The notes under the pieces were generated by a model. It did no database searches. It was not told where the DNA came from and saw only the letters and a list, made by a program, of their open reading frames with translations. Source: Paracidovorax avenae (GTDB taxonomy: Bacteria > Pseudomonadota > Gammaproteobacteria > Burkholderiales > Burkholderiaceae_C). From it: DNA of 64,000 nucleotides. The position numbers and the translations under genes were made by a program. Shown one piece after another: positions 24,002-32,834 of this stretch (positions are counted from its first letter, which is position 1; the number at the start of each line of letters is the position of its first letter). Location of the stretch: NCBI RefSeq assembly GCF_040892545.1, contig NZ_CP156079.1, positions 620,001 through 684,000 of the forward strand, given 5' to 3'.

Positions 24002-24994
24002 ATGCAAACCAATTTGCTGAAACCCAAGACGATCAACGTCGAGCAGCTCGGACACAACCGCGCCAAGGTCGCGCTGGAGCCCTTCGAGCGCGGTTACGGG
24101 CACACGCTCGGCAACGCCATCCGGCGCGTGCTGCTGTCGTCCATGGTGGGTTACGCAGCAACGGAAGTGACGATCGCCGGCGTGCTCCATGAGTACTCGT
24201 CCATCGACGGCGTTCAGGAAGATGTCGTGAACATCCTGCTGAACCTGAAGGGCGTCGTGTTCAAGCTCCACAACCGCGACGAGGTCACGCTGAGCCTGCG
24301 CAAGGATGGCGAGGGCGTGGTCACCGCGCGCGACATCCAGACGCCGCACGACGTGGAAATCGTCAATCCCGACCACGTGATCGCCCACCTGTCGCAAGGC
24401 GGCAAGCTGGACATGCAGATCAAGGTGGAGAAGGGCCGCGGCTACGTGCCGGGCAACCTGCGCCGCTATGCCGACGAATCGACCAAGTCGATCGGCCGCA
24501 TCGTGCTGGACGCCTCCTTCTCGCCCGTCAAGCGTGTGAGCTACACGGTGGAGAGCGCCCGCGTCGAGCAGCGCACCGACCTGGACAAGCTGGTGGTCGA
24601 GATCGAGACCAATGGTGCTATCACCGCGGAAGACGCCGTGCGCGCCTCCGCCAAGATCCTGGTCGAGCAGCTCGCGGTCTTCGCACAGCTCGAGGGCGGT
24701 GAACTGGCTGCGTTCGACACGCCGGCCGGCCCGCGTGGCAGCGCCACGTTCGATCCGATCCTGCTGCGCCCCGTGGACGAGCTCGAACTCACCGTGCGCT
24801 CGGCCAACTGCCTGAAGGCCGAGAACATCTACTACATCGGCGACCTGATCCAGCGTACCGAGAACGAGTTGCTCAAGACCCCGAACCTGGGTCGCAAGTC
24901 GCTCAACGAAATCAAGGAAGTGCTGGCTTCGCGCGGCTTGACGCTGGGCATGAAGCTCGAGAACTGGCCCCCGGCCGGCCTCGACAAGCGCTGA
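24002..24994 (+). CDS. rpoA: RNA polymerase alpha subunit
   Basis: A 330-residue subunit. The N-terminal assembly domain contains [18 protein letters not shown], through which alpha dimerises. The C-terminal domain contains [20 protein letters not shown], which binds UP elements and activators. It lies in the usual place between rpsD and rplQ. A promoter for rplQ overlaps its last codons. Confidence 0.98.
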   Translation: MQTNLLKPKTINVEQLGHNRAKVALEPFERGYGHTLGNAIRRVLLSSMVGYAATEVTIAGVLHEYSSIDGVQEDVVNILLNLKGVVFKLHNRDEVTLSLRKDGEGVVTARDIQTPHDVEIVNPDHVIAHLSQGGKLDMQIKVEKGRGYVPGNLRRYADESTKSIGRIVLDASFSPVKRVSYTVESARVEQRTDLDKLVVEIETNGAITAEDAVRASAKILVEQLAVFAQLEGGELAAFDTPAGPRGSATFDPILLRPVDELELTVRSANCLKAENIYYIGDLIQRTENELLKTPNLGRKSLNEIKEVLASRGLTLGMKLENWPPAGLDKR

Positions 24995-25010
24995 TCCGGC
25001 GTTTTATAAT
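24981..25010 (+). promoter_or_regulatory. Promoter for rplQ overlapping the end of rpoA
   Basis: TCGACA (24981-24986, five of six bases of the -35 consensus) is followed after 18 bp by a perfect TATAAT (25005-25010). It would start a transcript about 80 nt upstream of rplQ, separating it from rpoA control. Confidence 0.7.
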
Positions 25011-25041
25011 CTTTGGCTTCCCATTTCGGGAACCAGTGCTG

Positions 25042-25071
25042 CGGGCAGTACCTGATACGGCTGCCCGTTTT
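25042..25071 (+). terminator. Terminator-like hairpin between the rplQ promoter and rplQ
   Basis: CGGGCAG / CTGCCCG forms a 7-bp stem with a 12-base loop, followed by TTTTAATT. It lies downstream of the TATAAT box and upstream of rplQ, so it could end rpoA mRNA or attenuate the rplQ transcript. Confidence 0.6.
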
Positions 25072-25095
25072 AATTGACTGATAAGGAAAAGCACC

Positions 25096-25500
25096 ATGCG
25101 CCACGGACACGGCCTCCGTAAACTGAACCGCACCAGCTCGCACCGCCTCGCGATGCTGCAGAACATGATGAACTCGCTCATCGAGCACGAGGCCATCAAG
25201 ACCACGGTCCCCAAGGCCAAGGAACTGCGCCGCGTGATCGAGCCCATGATCACCCTGGCCAAGGAAGACACGGTGGCGAACCGCCGCCTGGCCTTCGACC
25301 GCCTGCGTGACCGCGACAGCGTGACCAAGCTCTTCAACGTGCTCGGCCCCCTGTTCAAGGCCCGTCCCGGTGGCTACACCCGCATCCTGAAGATGGGTTA
25401 CCGCGTGGGCGACAATGCCCCCATGGCCTTCGTCGAATTCGTCGAACGCCCGGAAGTCGCTGAAGTTTCTGAAAATTCTTCCGCAGACGCCGCAAAGTAA
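25096..25500 (+). CDS. rplQ: 50S ribosomal protein L17
   Basis: A 134-residue protein beginning [20 protein letters not shown], with [20 protein letters not shown] and [20 protein letters not shown], as in all bacterial L17. The C-terminus carries a short acidic extension ([14 protein letters not shown]), usual in betaproteobacteria. It is the last gene of the cluster; tRNA-fMet follows. Confidence 0.98.
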   Translation: MRHGHGLRKLNRTSSHRLAMLQNMMNSLIEHEAIKTTVPKAKELRRVIEPMITLAKEDTVANRRLAFDRLRDRDSVTKLFNVLGPLFKARPGGYTRILKMGYRVGDNAPMAFVEFVERPEVAEVSENSSADAAK

Positions 25501-25502
25501 GC

Positions 25503-25508
25503 TATAAT
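25503..25508 (+). promoter_or_regulatory. TATAAT -10 element of the initiator tRNA gene
   Basis: A perfect TATAAT begins 3 bp after the rplQ stop and ends 11 bp before the mature tRNA 5' end. No convincing -35 is present in the end of rplQ, so the tRNA might also be made by read-through. Confidence 0.55.
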
Positions 25509-25519
25509 TTATTTCTTGC

Positions 25520-25596
<77 letters not shown>

Positions 25597-25617
25597 ACAA
25601 AAGTGCTTTGCACTCTC

Positions 25618-25647
25618 AAAAACGCCCACTCCACAGTGGGCGTTTTT
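25618..25647 (+). terminator. Rho-independent terminator after tRNA-fMet
   Basis: A perfect 12-bp stem (AAAAACGCCCAC / GTGGGCGTTTTT) with a 6-base loop, T-rich on the 3' side and A-rich on the 5' side, so it can work in both directions. Confidence 0.92.
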
Positions 25648-25756
25648 GTTTTTGCGCTTCCCGCTGCCATGCTGGTTTCCCGGCTGGCGCTCTGTCCGGG
25701 TATGGCCCCTGCGAACCGGGGCGTGCCACTGTTTCTCACCCTGCTTTTCGTATTCC

Positions 25757-27007
25757 ATGCGCCCGCTGACCCTTGGCATCGACTTCGGCACTTCCAATTC
25801 CGCAATGGCGGTCCGGCGCGACGGGGAAACGGCGCAGATGGTGCCCGTGGAGCAGTCGTTCCACACGCTGCCGACGGCGATGTTCTTCAATACCGAAGAG
25901 TCCCGGACGCACGTGGGCCGGGATGCGATCGCCCAGTACCTGGCGGGTACCGAAGGGCGGCTGATGCGTTCGCTCAAGAGCCTGCTGGGCAGCGCGTTGC
26001 TGGAAGAGAAGACGGCGGTGCAGGGGGCGCTGATGAGCTACCAGGACATCATCGCGCTGTTTCTGCGCACGATGGCGCAGCGCGCGCAGGCCGTCGTGGG
26101 CGGTGTTCCCGCGCATGTCGTGCTGGGGCGGCCGGTGCATTTCGTGGACGGTGACCCGGCTCGGGACGCCCTGGCGGAGGGCGCGCTGCGGCGGGCCGCG
26201 GAGATGGCCGGCTTCGCGGATGTTTCCTTCCAGCTTGAACCCATCGCCGCGGCGCTCGACTATGAGCAGCGCGTGGACCGGGAAACGCGCGTGCTGGTGG
26301 TGGACATCGGCGGGGGAACATCCGACTTCACGGTGGTCCTGCTCGGACCGGAACGCTCCCGCCGCGCCGACCGCAGCGGCGATGTGCTTGCCACCGCCGG
26401 CGTGCACCTGGGCGGCACGGACTTCGACCAGCGGCTCAGCCGCTCGCAGGTGATGCCCCTGCTCGGCCTGGGGCACCACGGCCCATCGGGGCGGGAAGTG
26501 CCCAGCCGCATCTTCTTCGACCTTTCGACCTGGCACCTGATCCAGTGGCTGTACAGCCCCAAGGCCCTCGCGGAAGCGAAGGGTCTGCGGCCGGACTATC
26601 GCGACGCACGCCTGCATGACCGGCTGATGGTGGTGCTGTCGGAGCGGTGGGGGCATCGCCTGGCGCAGGCGGTGGAGCAGGCGAAGATCGATGTCTCGAG
26701 CACCGGGGCGCCGGCAGCGCTTCCGCTCGGATGGCTGGAGCGGGGTCTCGAGGCGACCATCACCCCGCTTGCGATGGCGGGCACGCTGCAGCAGCCATTG
26801 CAGGAGGTGGTGCGTTGCGCCGCGGAATGCCTCGCCGCGGCCGACCTCGGAGCCCGGGGCGTGGACGCGCTCTACCTCACGGGCGGTTCCTCGGCCCTCA
26901 AGCCCTTGCGTGAAGCGCTGGCCGTGGCGTTTCCCGGTGTGCCCCAGGTCGAAGGGGACCTGTTCGGCGGCGTGGCCTCCGGGCTGGCGTACACCGTCCG
27001 CTCCTGA
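25757..27007 (+). CDS. Hsp70-family protein, YegD-like
   Basis: A 416-residue actin-fold ATPase of the Hsp70 superfamily. The phosphate-1 motif [19 protein letters not shown] lies at residues 4-22, phosphate-2 [19 protein letters not shown] near residue 181, and the adenosine motif [17 protein letters not shown] near residue 375. The C-terminal peptide-binding domain and lid of DnaK are missing, as in E. coli YegD. Function is unknown in detail; chaperone-related ATPase is the family inference. I chose the ATG at 25757 because the longer frame begins inside the tRNA terminator. Confidence 0.88.
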   Translation: MRPLTLGIDFGTSNSAMAVRRDGETAQMVPVEQSFHTLPTAMFFNTEESRTHVGRDAIAQYLAGTEGRLMRSLKSLLGSALLEEKTAVQGALMSYQDIIALFLRTMAQRAQAVVGGVPAHVVLGRPVHFVDGDPARDALAEGALRRAAEMAGFADVSFQLEPIAAALDYEQRVDRETRVLVVDIGGGTSDFTVVLLGPERSRRADRSGDVLATAGVHLGGTDFDQRLSRSQVMPLLGLGHHGPSGREVPSRIFFDLSTWHLIQWLYSPKALAEAKGLRPDYRDARLHDRLMVVLSERWGHRLAQAVEQAKIDVSSTGAPAALPLGWLERGLEATITPLAMAGTLQQPLQEVVRCAAECLAAADLGARGVDALYLTGGSSALKPLREALAVAFPGVPQVEGDLFGGVASGLAYTVRS

Positions 27008-27068
27008 CCGCCCCACCCAGCTTCCGTCTCCATGCAGGGCCGCCGTCGTGCGGCGGGCGCCGGCGCTC

Positions 27069-28028
27069 TCAGCTGCCCTCGGCGTCTTCCTTCTTCATGG
27101 CCAGCGCAGCGTCGTAGAGCGTATTGCGCGGCGCTCCACTGATTTCGGCCGCCAGGCGGACGGCGGTCTTGACGGGCAACTCGGCCAGCAGCTGGCGCAG
27201 GATGCGCAGGCCGGCGGCGGTGGCGGGGTGGTCATCACCGCCCGACAGCGCAGCGGGGTGCACGACGATGGCGAATTCCCCGCGCGTGCGCGAGCTTCCT
27301 TCTTCTCCCAGCCAGGCGGCGAGGTCCTGGGCGGGCAGGGTGGCGATTTCCTCGAACTGCTTGGTGATCTCCCGCGCCAGGGTGACCGGCCGGTCGCCCA
27401 GGGGGGCGAGCGCCGCGGCGAGGTCGGCGATGCGGTGGGGCGCTTCGAGCAGGACGGTGCAGCGGTGTTCGGCCGCGAGGGCCTGGACGGCAGCCTGGCG
27501 CTCCGAGGCGCGCGTGGGCAGGAAACCGGCGAAGAGAAATCCCCCGGCCAGTGGCCGGTGCGAGGCCGCGCCGGCATCCACGGCCCCGGCCACGCTGAGT
27601 GCAGCCGTCACGCTGCTCGCCCCGGGCAGCGGCAGTGCGCGCAGCCCGGCTGCCTGCACGGCCGCGACGAGCCGGGCGCCCGGGTCGCTCACGCCCGGGG
27701 TGCCGGCGTCGCTCACGTAGGCGATGCGTTCGCCGCGCTGCAGCCGCTGCACGACGGCCTGCGCCGCCTCGGCTTCGTTGTGCTGGTGCACGGCCATCCA
27801 TTGCGACGAGGTCTTGTCGATGCCGTAGGCGCGCAGCAGGGACTGCGTGTGCCGGGTGTCCTCGCAGGCGATGGCATCGGCCAGCTGCAATACGTGCAAG
27901 GCGCGCAGGGTGATGTCCGCGAGATTGCCGATCGGCGTGGCGACGACGTAGAGGGCGCCTTGCGGATAATGCTGCGCTGCGGCCGCGTCACGCGCGGCGG
28001 ACAGGGCGGAGGCGAAAGAGGCGCTCAA
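27069..28028 (-). CDS. rsmI: 16S rRNA (cytidine-1402-2'-O)-methyltransferase
   Basis: About 319 residues. RsmI 2'-O-methylates C1402 of 16S rRNA in the decoding centre. Family motifs are clear: YVVATPIGNLADITLRALHVL, ACEDTRHTQSLLRAYGI, VSDAGTPGVSDPGARLV and LPGASSVTAALSVAG, the SAM-binding tetrapyrrole-methylase fold. No ATG or GTG suits the N-terminus; a TTG at 28028 gives a leader of about 34 residues before YVVATPIGN. That TTG shares one base with the ATG of the divergent yraN. Confidence 0.9.
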   Translation of the reverse strand: MSASFASALSAARDAAAAQHYPQGALYVVATPIGNLADITLRALHVLQLADAIACEDTRHTQSLLRAYGIDKTSSQWMAVHQHNEAEAAQAVVQRLQRGERIAYVSDAGTPGVSDPGARLVAAVQAAGLRALPLPGASSVTAALSVAGAVDAGAASHRPLAGGFLFAGFLPTRASERQAAVQALAAEHRCTVLLEAPHRIADLAAALAPLGDRPVTLAREITKQFEEIATLPAQDLAAWLGEEGSSRTRGEFAIVVHPAALSGGDDHPATAAGLRILRQLLAELPVKTAVRLAAEISGAPRNTLYDAALAMKKEDAEGS

Positions 28029-28435
28029 TGGGAATCCTTGAAAAAAAGACCGGCGGCACCGACGGGGCCGCGCGCAAGACAACGACGCGGGCGGCAGGCA
28101 TGGCCGCGGAGGACCGTGCGCTGGCCCATCTGCAGGCCGCCGGCCTGCGGCTGCTGGCGCGCAATTATCGGACGCCGGGCCGCGGAGGCGGGGAGATCGA
28201 CCTGATCCTGCGCGACCGCGACGGCACCCTGGTGTTCGTGGAGGTGCGCAGCCGGGCGAGCGATGCCTACGGCGGTGCGGGCGCGAGCATCGGCGCAGCC
28301 AAGCGGCGGCGGATCGTGTTCGCGGCGCGGCACTACCTGCTGCGCTGGCCGTCGCTGCCGCCATGCCGCTTCGATGCGGTGCTGGTGAGCGGCGACGCGG
28401 TGCAGTGGCTGCAGGCTGCGTTCGATGCCGGCTAG
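28028..28435 (+). CDS. yraN: YraN/UPF0102 family endonuclease-like protein
   Basis: A 135-residue protein of the UPF0102 family, which has a restriction-endonuclease-like fold of unproven function. The nuclease-type motif GGGEIDLILRDRDGTLVFVEVRSR carries the Asp and Glu-x-Arg residues expected of that fold. The first 24 residues are variable; an internal ATG (MAAEDRALAHL) could be the true start, which would leave room for a promoter. It neighbours rsmI and diaA, as in enterics (yraL-yraN-yraO). Confidence 0.85.
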   Translation: MGILEKKTGGTDGAARKTTTRAAGMAAEDRALAHLQAAGLRLLARNYRTPGRGGGEIDLILRDRDGTLVFVEVRSRASDAYGGAGASIGAAKRRRIVFAARHYLLRWPSLPPCRFDAVLVSGDAVQWLQAAFDAG

Positions 28436-28506
28436 CGTGACGGCCACGGGCCGCGCCAGTGCTTTGCCACGAAAGCGATAGCACCCGGGGGGTATCATCG
28501 GCGCAC

Positions 28507-29109
28507 ATGCTCGAGCAACGCATCCAACAGCATTTCATCGACAGCGCGGATCTCAAGTACCAGGCCGCGCAAATCCTCAGTCAACCCATCGGGGCGGCCG
28601 TGCAGGCCATCCTGGCGTGCGTCACCAGCGGAGCCAAGGTCCTGGCCTGCGGCAGCGGTGCGGCCTCCGCGCAGGCGCGGCAGTTCGCGGCGCTCTGCGT
28701 GGCCGGCTTCGAGCGGGAGCGGCCCGAATTGGCTGCGGTCGCCCTGGAGCCCGACGCGCTCTGGTCCGCGCCCGGCATGCCCGGAGGCGACGCGCAGGTG
28801 CTGGCGCGGCAGGTGAGGGCCCTCGGCCAGGCGGGCGACGTGCTGCTGGCGGTGGCCGACGGCAGCGCGGCCACCGATGCCGCACTGGTCGAGGCCATCC
28901 AGTCCGCGCACGAGCGGGACATGACCGTGATCGCCCTCACCGGGCGTGGCGGCGCCGCGCTGGCCGGACTGCTGCGCGAGACGGACGTGCTGATCGAGGT
29001 GCCGCACGACCGCGCGGCCCGAGTGCGCGAAGTGCATGCGCTGGTGCTGCACTGCCTGTGCGATGGGGTGGATGCCCAGTTATTTGGTGAACAGGAGATA
29101 CCGCTATGA
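28507..29109 (+). CDS. diaA: DiaA-like SIS-domain protein
   Basis: A 200-residue SIS-domain protein. The phosphosugar-binding loop CGSGAASAQARQFAALCV and GDVLLAVADGSAATDAALVEA are typical of the DiaA/GmhA group. The context with yraN and a BON lipoprotein matches diaA, whose product binds DnaA and promotes timely replication initiation. A GmhA-type heptose isomerase is the alternative, and the usual GmhA catalytic His region is not obvious. The stop overlaps the next start (ATGA). Confidence 0.8.
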   Translation: MLEQRIQQHFIDSADLKYQAAQILSQPIGAAVQAILACVTSGAKVLACGSGAASAQARQFAALCVAGFERERPELAAVALEPDALWSAPGMPGGDAQVLARQVRALGQAGDVLLAVADGSAATDAALVEAIQSAHERDMTVIALTGRGGAALAGLLRETDVLIEVPHDRAARVREVHALVLHCLCDGVDAQLFGEQEIPL

Positions 29110-29762
29110 CCTTGCAGACGATGACCCGAACCACTGGCGCCGTGCTGGCCGCCGTCGCCCTGGGGACCGTGCTTTCGGCATGCGCACCGCTGGTGATCGG
29201 CGGCGCCGCCGTGGGCACCATGATGGCCGCGGACCGGCGCACCACCGGTACCCAGGTGGAGGACGAGACCATCGAGCTGCGCGCGGGCAACCGGCTGCGC
29301 GACACCTTCGGTGACCGGATCCACGTGAACGTGACCAGCTACAACCGCCAGGTGCTGCTGACGGGCGAGGTGCCCTCCCAGCAGGACAAGGAGCGGGTGG
29401 AGCAGACGGTGCTGACCGTCGAGAACGTGCGCTCGGTGGTGAACGACCTGGCGGTGATGTCGGCCAGCACGCTTTCCCAGCGCGCCAACGACACGCTCAT
29501 CACGGGCAAGGTGCGCGCCAGCCTGGTGGACGCCAAGGACATCTTCGCGACCGCCTTCAAGGTGGTGACGGAGCGCAACACCGTCTATCTGATGGGCCGC
29601 GTGACGCAGCGCGAGGCGGACCGCGCCACGGAGATCGCGCGCGGCGTGAACGATGTGCGCAAGGTGGTGCGCGTGTTCGAGATCGTCTCCGAGCAGGAGC
29701 TGGCGCGCGGCTTCTCGCAGCAGCCCCAGAGCCCTGCGCCGGTCACCACCGACAGCAAGTAA
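29106..29762 (+). CDS. dolP: BON-domain outer-membrane lipoprotein (DolP/YraP-like)
   Basis: A 218-residue lipoprotein with a signal peptide ending in lipobox LSAC (Cys near residue 26). Two BON domains follow: about residues 65-130 (RIHVNVTSYNRQVLLTGEVPSQ) and 140-205 (KDIFATAFKVVTERNTVYLMGRVTQ). DolP binds anionic phospholipid and supports outer-membrane integrity. It is coupled to diaA by an ATGA overlap. A second ATG at 29121 could be the start. The Gln/Pro/Thr-rich tail is low complexity. Confidence 0.85.
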   Translation: MTLQTMTRTTGAVLAAVALGTVLSACAPLVIGGAAVGTMMAADRRTTGTQVEDETIELRAGNRLRDTFGDRIHVNVTSYNRQVLLTGEVPSQQDKERVEQTVLTVENVRSVVNDLAVMSASTLSQRANDTLITGKVRASLVDAKDIFATAFKVVTERNTVYLMGRVTQREADRATEIARGVNDVRKVVRVFEIVSEQELARGFSQQPQSPAPVTTDSK

Positions 29763-29767
29763 GAGGC

Positions 29768-29890
29768 ACCCCCCGGAGCGGCTGCGCCGCTTTCCTCCGC
29801 TCTCGCCGCTCTGGCGGGGGCTGGACGCCAGTGGCCCGGCGAAGCCGGTTCCACGGCGTCTGCTGGTGTGGCCTGCTCCGCGGCCTTCTG
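29768..29890 (+). repeat. Dispersed two-hairpin repeat, copy 2
   Basis: It contains GCGGC-TGC-GCCGC, then CCGGC-GAA-GCCGG flanked by GTGG / CCAC, then GGCCTGCTCCGCGGCC. The same blocks in the same order and similar spacing occur at 61994-62130 and, inverted, at 12508-12590. It fills the gap between convergent genes. Confidence 0.75.
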
Positions 29891-29924
29891 ACGGGTGAGG
29901 CCGCGGCGGTTTCTTGCGCCGTAC

Positions 29925-30863
29925 TCAGTTGCTCTGCGGCTTTTTCACGCCCAGGCGGGTGATGAGGCTGGAGGTGTCCCAGCGCGCGCCGCCGGCCTGC
30001 TGCACGTCGGCGTAGAACTGGTCCACGAGGGCGGTGAGGGGCAGGCGCGCGCCGTTGCGGTGGGCCTCTTCCAGCACCAGGCCCAGGTCCTTGCGCATCC
30101 AGTCCACGGCGAAGCCGAAGTCGAAGCGGCCTTCCACCATGGTCTTGCCGCGGTTGTCCATCTGCCAGCTCTGGGCGGCGCCCTTGCCGATCACGTCCAG
30201 CACCAGCGGCATGTCCAGCCCGGCATGCTGGCCGAAGGCGATCGCTTCCGACAGGCCCTGGACGATGCCCGCGATGCAGATCTGGTTGACCATCTTGGCG
30301 AGCTGTCCGGCGCCGCTGTCGCCGATGCGCGTGAAAGCGCGCGAGAAGGCCATCGCCACGGGGCGCACGCTGTCGAATGCTTCGGCGTCACCGCCGCACA
30401 TGACGGTGAGCTGGCCGTTCTGCGCGCCGGCCTGACCGCCGGAGACAGGCGCATCGATGAAGCGCAGGCCCAGCGTGCGGGCGGCCTGGGCCAGTTCGCG
30501 CGCGACTTCGGCGGATGCGGTGGTGTGGTCCACGAAGACCGCGCCCGGCTGCATGCCGGCGAAGGCGCCATCGGCACCGAGCACGACCGAGCGCAGGTCG
30601 TCGTCGTTGCCCACGCAGCAGAACACGATGTCCGCGCCCTGGGCGGCCTCGCGCGGGGTGGCTGCATGCCGGGCGCCGGCCGCCTGGGCGAATTCCTCGC
30701 ACCAGGCCGCTGCCTTGGCGGCGGTCCGGTTGTAGACGGTGACCTGGTGGCCGGCGAGCGCCAGGTGGCCCGCCATCGGGTAGCCCATGACGCCCAGGCC
30801 CAGGAAGGCGACCTTGCGCGATGGGGTGGCGTCGTAGCTGCGCGGTGCGGTGCTGGATGGCAT
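29925..30863 (-). CDS. NAD(P)-dependent beta-hydroxyacid dehydrogenase (3-hydroxyisobutyrate dehydrogenase family)
   Basis: A 312-residue oxidoreductase. The Rossmann motif VAFLGLGVMGYPMAGHLALAG lies at residues 18-38, the substrate motif IDAPVSGGQAGAQNGQLTVM near residue 136, and the catalytic lysine in GQLAKMVNQICIAG (Lys190). Family members oxidise 3-hydroxyisobutyrate, tartronate semialdehyde relatives or similar short hydroxyacids; the substrate cannot be set from sequence. It lies 83 bp downstream of pilU on the same strand and may be cotranscribed without functional link. Confidence 0.87.
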   Translation of the reverse strand: MPSSTAPRSYDATPSRKVAFLGLGVMGYPMAGHLALAGHQVTVYNRTAAKAAAWCEEFAQAAGARHAATPREAAQGADIVFCCVGNDDDLRSVVLGADGAFAGMQPGAVFVDHTTASAEVARELAQAARTLGLRFIDAPVSGGQAGAQNGQLTVMCGGDAEAFDSVRPVAMAFSRAFTRIGDSGAGQLAKMVNQICIAGIVQGLSEAIAFGQHAGLDMPLVLDVIGKGAAQSWQMDNRGKTMVEGRFDFGFAVDWMRKDLGLVLEEAHRNGARLPLTALVDQFYADVQQAGGARWDTSSLITRLGVKKPQSN

Positions 30864-30946
30864 GGGGTGGTCTCCTGTCGGGTGCTGGGGAACGGTGGAA
30901 AAGACAACGCCCGCCGGGCTGCGGCGGGCGCGGCATGGGGCTGGCG

Positions 30947-32083
30947 TCAGACGATGGCGAAGTGCTCGGTGCCGGACGACAGGTCGGTGCTGCGGGCACG
31001 CTGGCTGCCCAGCTTGATCTGCAGCCGCAGGTCGTTGAGCGAGTCGGCGTTGCGCAGGGCGTCCTCGTAGCCGATGACGTTGGCCTCGAAGAGGTCGAAG
31101 AGCGACTGGTCGAAGGTCTGCATGCCGAGGTTGCGGCTCTTCTTCATGATTTCCTTGATCTCGGCGACCTCGCCCTTGAAGATCAGATCGGCGATCAGCG
31201 GCGTGTTGAGCATGACTTCCACCGCCGCGGCGCGGCCCTTGCCGTCCTGCTTGGGGATGAGGCGCTGGGACACCATGGCACGCAGGTTGAGCGACAGGTC
31301 CATGAGCAACTGCGCGCGCCGTTCCTCGGGGAAGAAGTTGATGATCCGGTCCAGCGCCTGGTTGGCGCTGTTGGCGTGCAGCGTGGCCAGGCACAGGTGG
31401 CCGGTTTCGGAGAAGGCGATGGCATGGTCCATGGTCTCGCGGTCGCGGATTTCACCCATGAGTATCACGTCGGGCGCCTGGCGCAGCGTGTTCTTGAGGG
31501 CGGCCTCCCAGCTGTCGGTGTCCAGGCCCACCTCGCGCTGGGTCACCACGCAGTTCTTGTGCGGGTGCACGAACTCGATCGGGTCTTCCACCGTGATGAT
31601 GTGGCCGAAGGAGTTCTCGTTGCGCCAGTCCACCATGGCCGCGAGGGTGGTGGACTTGCCCGAGCCGGTCGCGCCCACGAGGATGCACAGCCCGCGCTTG
31701 GACATGGTGATTTCCTTGAGCACCTGCGGCACGCCCAGCCCGTCGATGGTGGGCAGCGTGAGCGGGATGGTCCGCAGCACCATGCCCACGCGGCCCTGCT
31801 GGATGAAGGCGTTCACGCGGAAGCGGCCGATGCCCGCTGGGGAGATGGCGAAGTTGCACTCCTTGGTGCGCTCGAAGTCCGCCACCTGCTTGTCGCTCAT
31901 GATGGCGCGCGCGAGGGTGAGGGTGTGCGCCGGCGTGAGCGGCTGGGGGGAGACCTTCGTGACCTTTCCGTCCACCTTGATGGCGGGGGGGAATTCCGCC
32001 GTGATGAAAAGGTCGCTGCCGCCGCGCCCCACCATGAGCTTCAGCAGGTCGTTGATGAATTTGCTGGCCTGATCGCGTTCCAT
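30947..32083 (-). CDS. pilU: Type IV pilus retraction ATPase PilU
   Basis: A 378-residue cytoplasmic ATPase of the PilT family. Walker A GATGSGKST lies near residue 136, the Asp box follows, Walker B reads ILMGEIRDRET and the His box HLCLATLHANSANQALDRI. PilU assists PilT in retracting type IV pili under load. Differences from PilT (MVGRGGSDLFITAEFPPAIK start and an extended C-terminal tail) fix the call. It is third in a pilT / cyclic-nucleotide-binding protein / pilU set. Confidence 0.95.
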   Translation of the reverse strand: MERDQASKFINDLLKLMVGRGGSDLFITAEFPPAIKVDGKVTKVSPQPLTPAHTLTLARAIMSDKQVADFERTKECNFAISPAGIGRFRVNAFIQQGRVGMVLRTIPLTLPTIDGLGVPQVLKEITMSKRGLCILVGATGSGKSTTLAAMVDWRNENSFGHIITVEDPIEFVHPHKNCVVTQREVGLDTDSWEAALKNTLRQAPDVILMGEIRDRETMDHAIAFSETGHLCLATLHANSANQALDRIINFFPEERRAQLLMDLSLNLRAMVSQRLIPKQDGKGRAAAVEVMLNTPLIADLIFKGEVAEIKEIMKKSRNLGMQTFDQSLFDLFEANVIGYEDALRNADSLNDLRLQIKLGSQRARSTDLSSGTEHFAIV

Positions 32084-32110
32084 TCAGTGCTCCGGTCGTG
32101 CGCCGCGGCG

Positions 32111-32749
32111 TCAGCGCTGGCTGTCGCTCAGGCGGGCGCTGACGACCCGCAGGCGCTGCGAGAGCTTGCGCGCGAGCAGGGCGACCAGGCTCGCAGCGAG
32201 CTGGGGGTCCTTGGCCATCATGTCGTCCAGGGCTTCGGCGCTGAGCACGGCGATCTCGCAGTCGGTCAGAGTGGTGCAGGCGGAGAAGCGGATGCCGCTG
32301 TCCAGCAGGGACATCTCGCCGAGGATGTCGCCCGGGCGGGTCTCCGCGAGCCGCAGGTGTTCGCCCCAGGGCTGCACGCGGTCCACGGCGATGGTGCCGG
32401 TGAGCAGCACGACCATGAAGTTGCCGTATTCGTCCTGGCGGATGACGTCGCGGTCGGCGGGCACGGCCGCGAAATGGAAGAACCGCTCCATGCGTTCGAC
32501 GGCGGAGGCGTCGAGGTGGGCCATGTAGCGGTCTTTCGACCAGAGCGCCTGCAGCAGCTTGCCGCCCCGGCTGGCGGGCAGGCGCTGCGCGGCGACCTCC
32601 ACGGCACGGGCTTCCCAGGGTACGAGCATGGAACTGTCCACGCCCTGGCCGGCGAAGGCCGTGGTGAAGAAGACCGAATCGCTGGCGCCTTCGCCGCCCG
32701 ACTTGTTGCCGCGGGACTTGGCTTTGAGCAGGCCGAGGATGCCTTTCAT
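32111..32749 (-). CDS. Cyclic-nucleotide-binding-domain protein between pilT and pilU
   Basis: A 212-residue protein. The N-terminal 70 residues are unassigned (KAKSRGNKSGGEGASDS is a low-complexity linker). The rest is one CAP-type cyclic-nucleotide-binding domain: SKDRYMAHLDASAVERM, then GNFMVVLLTGTIAVDRV and the phosphate-binding cassette GEMSLLDSGIRFSA, which keeps the Glu and Arg needed to hold a cyclic nucleotide. No DNA-binding domain is present. Lying 28 bp before pilU and 85 bp after pilT on the same strand, it probably senses cAMP or c-di-GMP and tunes pilus retraction; that role is inference. Confidence 0.85.
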   Translation of the reverse strand: MKGILGLLKAKSRGNKSGGEGASDSVFFTTAFAGQGVDSSMLVPWEARAVEVAAQRLPASRGGKLLQALWSKDRYMAHLDASAVERMERFFHFAAVPADRDVIRQDEYGNFMVVLLTGTIAVDRVQPWGEHLRLAETRPGDILGEMSLLDSGIRFSACTTLTDCEIAVLSAEALDDMMAKDPQLAASLVALLARKLSQRLRVVSARLSDSQR

Positions 32750-32834
32750 GGAGATGCTCCGGTGCGCGCGGCGGGGTGGATGTCTGCAGCGCGGTATGTT
32801 GGGAAATGGGGATGGCGGGGCGCCCGGACCGGTG

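Noticed and set aside
28459-28506. Upstream extension of DiaA by 16 residues
   Set aside because: The ATG at 28507 gives the family N-terminus; the extra residues have no match and the region holds the likely promoter.
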